From Aquimarina algicola (GTDB lineage: Bacteria > Bacteroidota > Bacteroidia > Flavobacteriales > Flavobacteriaceae), in NCBI RefSeq assembly GCF_006443095.1, contig NZ_VFWZ01000002.1, positions 930,001 through 994,000 on the forward strand: DNA of 64,000 nt. The letters are read 5' to 3'. The notes under the pieces were generated by a model that was given only the letters and a program-made list of their open reading frames with translations, did not search any database and was not told the origin of the DNA. The position numbers and the translations under genes were made by a program. Of the stretch, positions 63,627 to 64,000 are shown piece after piece (the first letter of the stretch is position 1; each line of letters starts with the position of its first letter).

Positions 63627-63847
63627 AAATCATCTACAAAAATCAAAAGCTTAGATAGTTTTAGGTTTGAAGTTATTAACTAGCGTGGGTATTCTTTTGA
63701 CAATATATATCGTTATGAAAGAGGAATTCAAAAAAAATAGAATCACCTATTACGAATAAGACGAAAAAAAGGAAATAATGATACTCATGTTGACTCTTTT
63801 TGAATTAAATATTGACTTTATACAACAAGGATGTGTATAATAGAAAT

Positions 63848-64000
63848 ATGCTTAATAGTATAGAGAAGATGAAAAATATGAAAGTGGTAAAGGAAAATTA
63901 TGAAACTTTAATTCAAATAGGTCTTCCTACCTTCATACTTAATCATGAGAAAAAATGGATTTTCTTTCTTCAGGAAGGTTGGGATGTAGAAACCGGTTGG
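63848..64000 (+). CDS. Truncated gene at the window edge, weak SUKH-like appearance
   Basis: Open to the window end for 51 codons from ATG 63848 (other ATGs at 63869 and 63878 are possible). The peptide includes NYETLIQIGLPTFILNH and IFFLQEGWD. The IGLP turn after a helix resembles SUKH (SMI1/KNR4) immunity proteins, but the fragment is too short for a firm call. The stretch 63627-63847 before it holds no complete gene, only a short frame ending KKNRITYYE that lacks a start. Confidence 0.35.
   Translation, partial: MLNSIEKMKNMKVVKENYETLIQIGLPTFILNHEKKWIFFLQEGWDVETGW

Overview
The window is a low-GC chromosomal segment of a Bacteroidota bacterium, most likely a marine member of the Flavobacteriaceae. 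Four things point there: gldD and gldE gliding genes beside ssb and mutY; many family-specific genes (DUF3127, DUF3098, DUF4199, DUF4301, DUF3332, YugP); A-rich start regions without Shine-Dalgarno sequences; and repeated promoter boxes of the Bacteroidota type TAnnTTTG. Nearly all of it is coding. I see no rRNA, tRNA, CRISPR array, prophage, transposase or integrase.

Layout. 0-8 kb: tyrS, a YugP-type metallopeptidase, alanine dehydrogenase, a SemiSWEET transporter, leuS and a ketopantoate reductase. 8-12.8 kb: an envelope and housekeeping operon, ftsX-lgt-(unknown)-DUF3098-uppP-truB-TonB-like. 12.8-20.3 kb: thioredoxin-like protein, tag, upp, aat, DUF3127, flavin reductase, a histidine kinase, a zinc-ribbon membrane protein, thioesterase, HIT protein and greA. 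20.5-21.5 kb: two small lipoproteins. 21.5-28.1 kb: the thiamine operon thiS-thiC-(TenI-like)-thiD-thiE-thiG-thiH under a TPP riboswitch. 28.1-33.4 kb: an accessory stretch of secreted proteins of unknown role. 33.4-36 kb: a TonB-dependent receptor under a second TPP riboswitch, hence probably a thiamine receptor. 36-40 kb: a hybrid histidine kinase convergent with a sigma-54 response regulator. 40.8-44.9 kb: a tight operon of a phosphopantetheinyl transferase, a thiamine-binding-like protein, a PnuC-type transporter, a NadR-like kinase, a DUF4301 protein with nucleotidyltransferase-like motifs, and ArfB. 45-54 kb: ahcY, DUF3332, L27/L21, DUF4199, an EamA transporter, gldD-gldE-ssb, mutY, HU. 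53.7-55.6 kb: a 29-residue basic protein and RNase G/E behind a structured leader. 55.7-64 kb: an S41 protease with a membrane AraC-type regulator, recX, a JmjC-like cupin protein, bioB, a ketoacyl synthase, and an accessory edge with DoxX-like, GNAT and a truncated gene.

How the genes work together. Vitamin B1 dominates: de novo synthesis, riboswitch-controlled outer-membrane uptake, and a second locus that could complete import and activation of thiamine or of nicotinamide riboside. The strongest candidates for something not yet described are (1) that YkoF-like/PnuC/NadR-kinase/DUF4301 operon, (2) a DUF3127 protein carrying an SSB-type C-terminal tip, and (3) RNA leaders: a terminator-like hairpin at the 5' end of greA mRNA and a multi-hairpin leader with a 15-codon reading frame overlapping the rng start. 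All assignments come from reading the sequence and recalling families; no searches were run.
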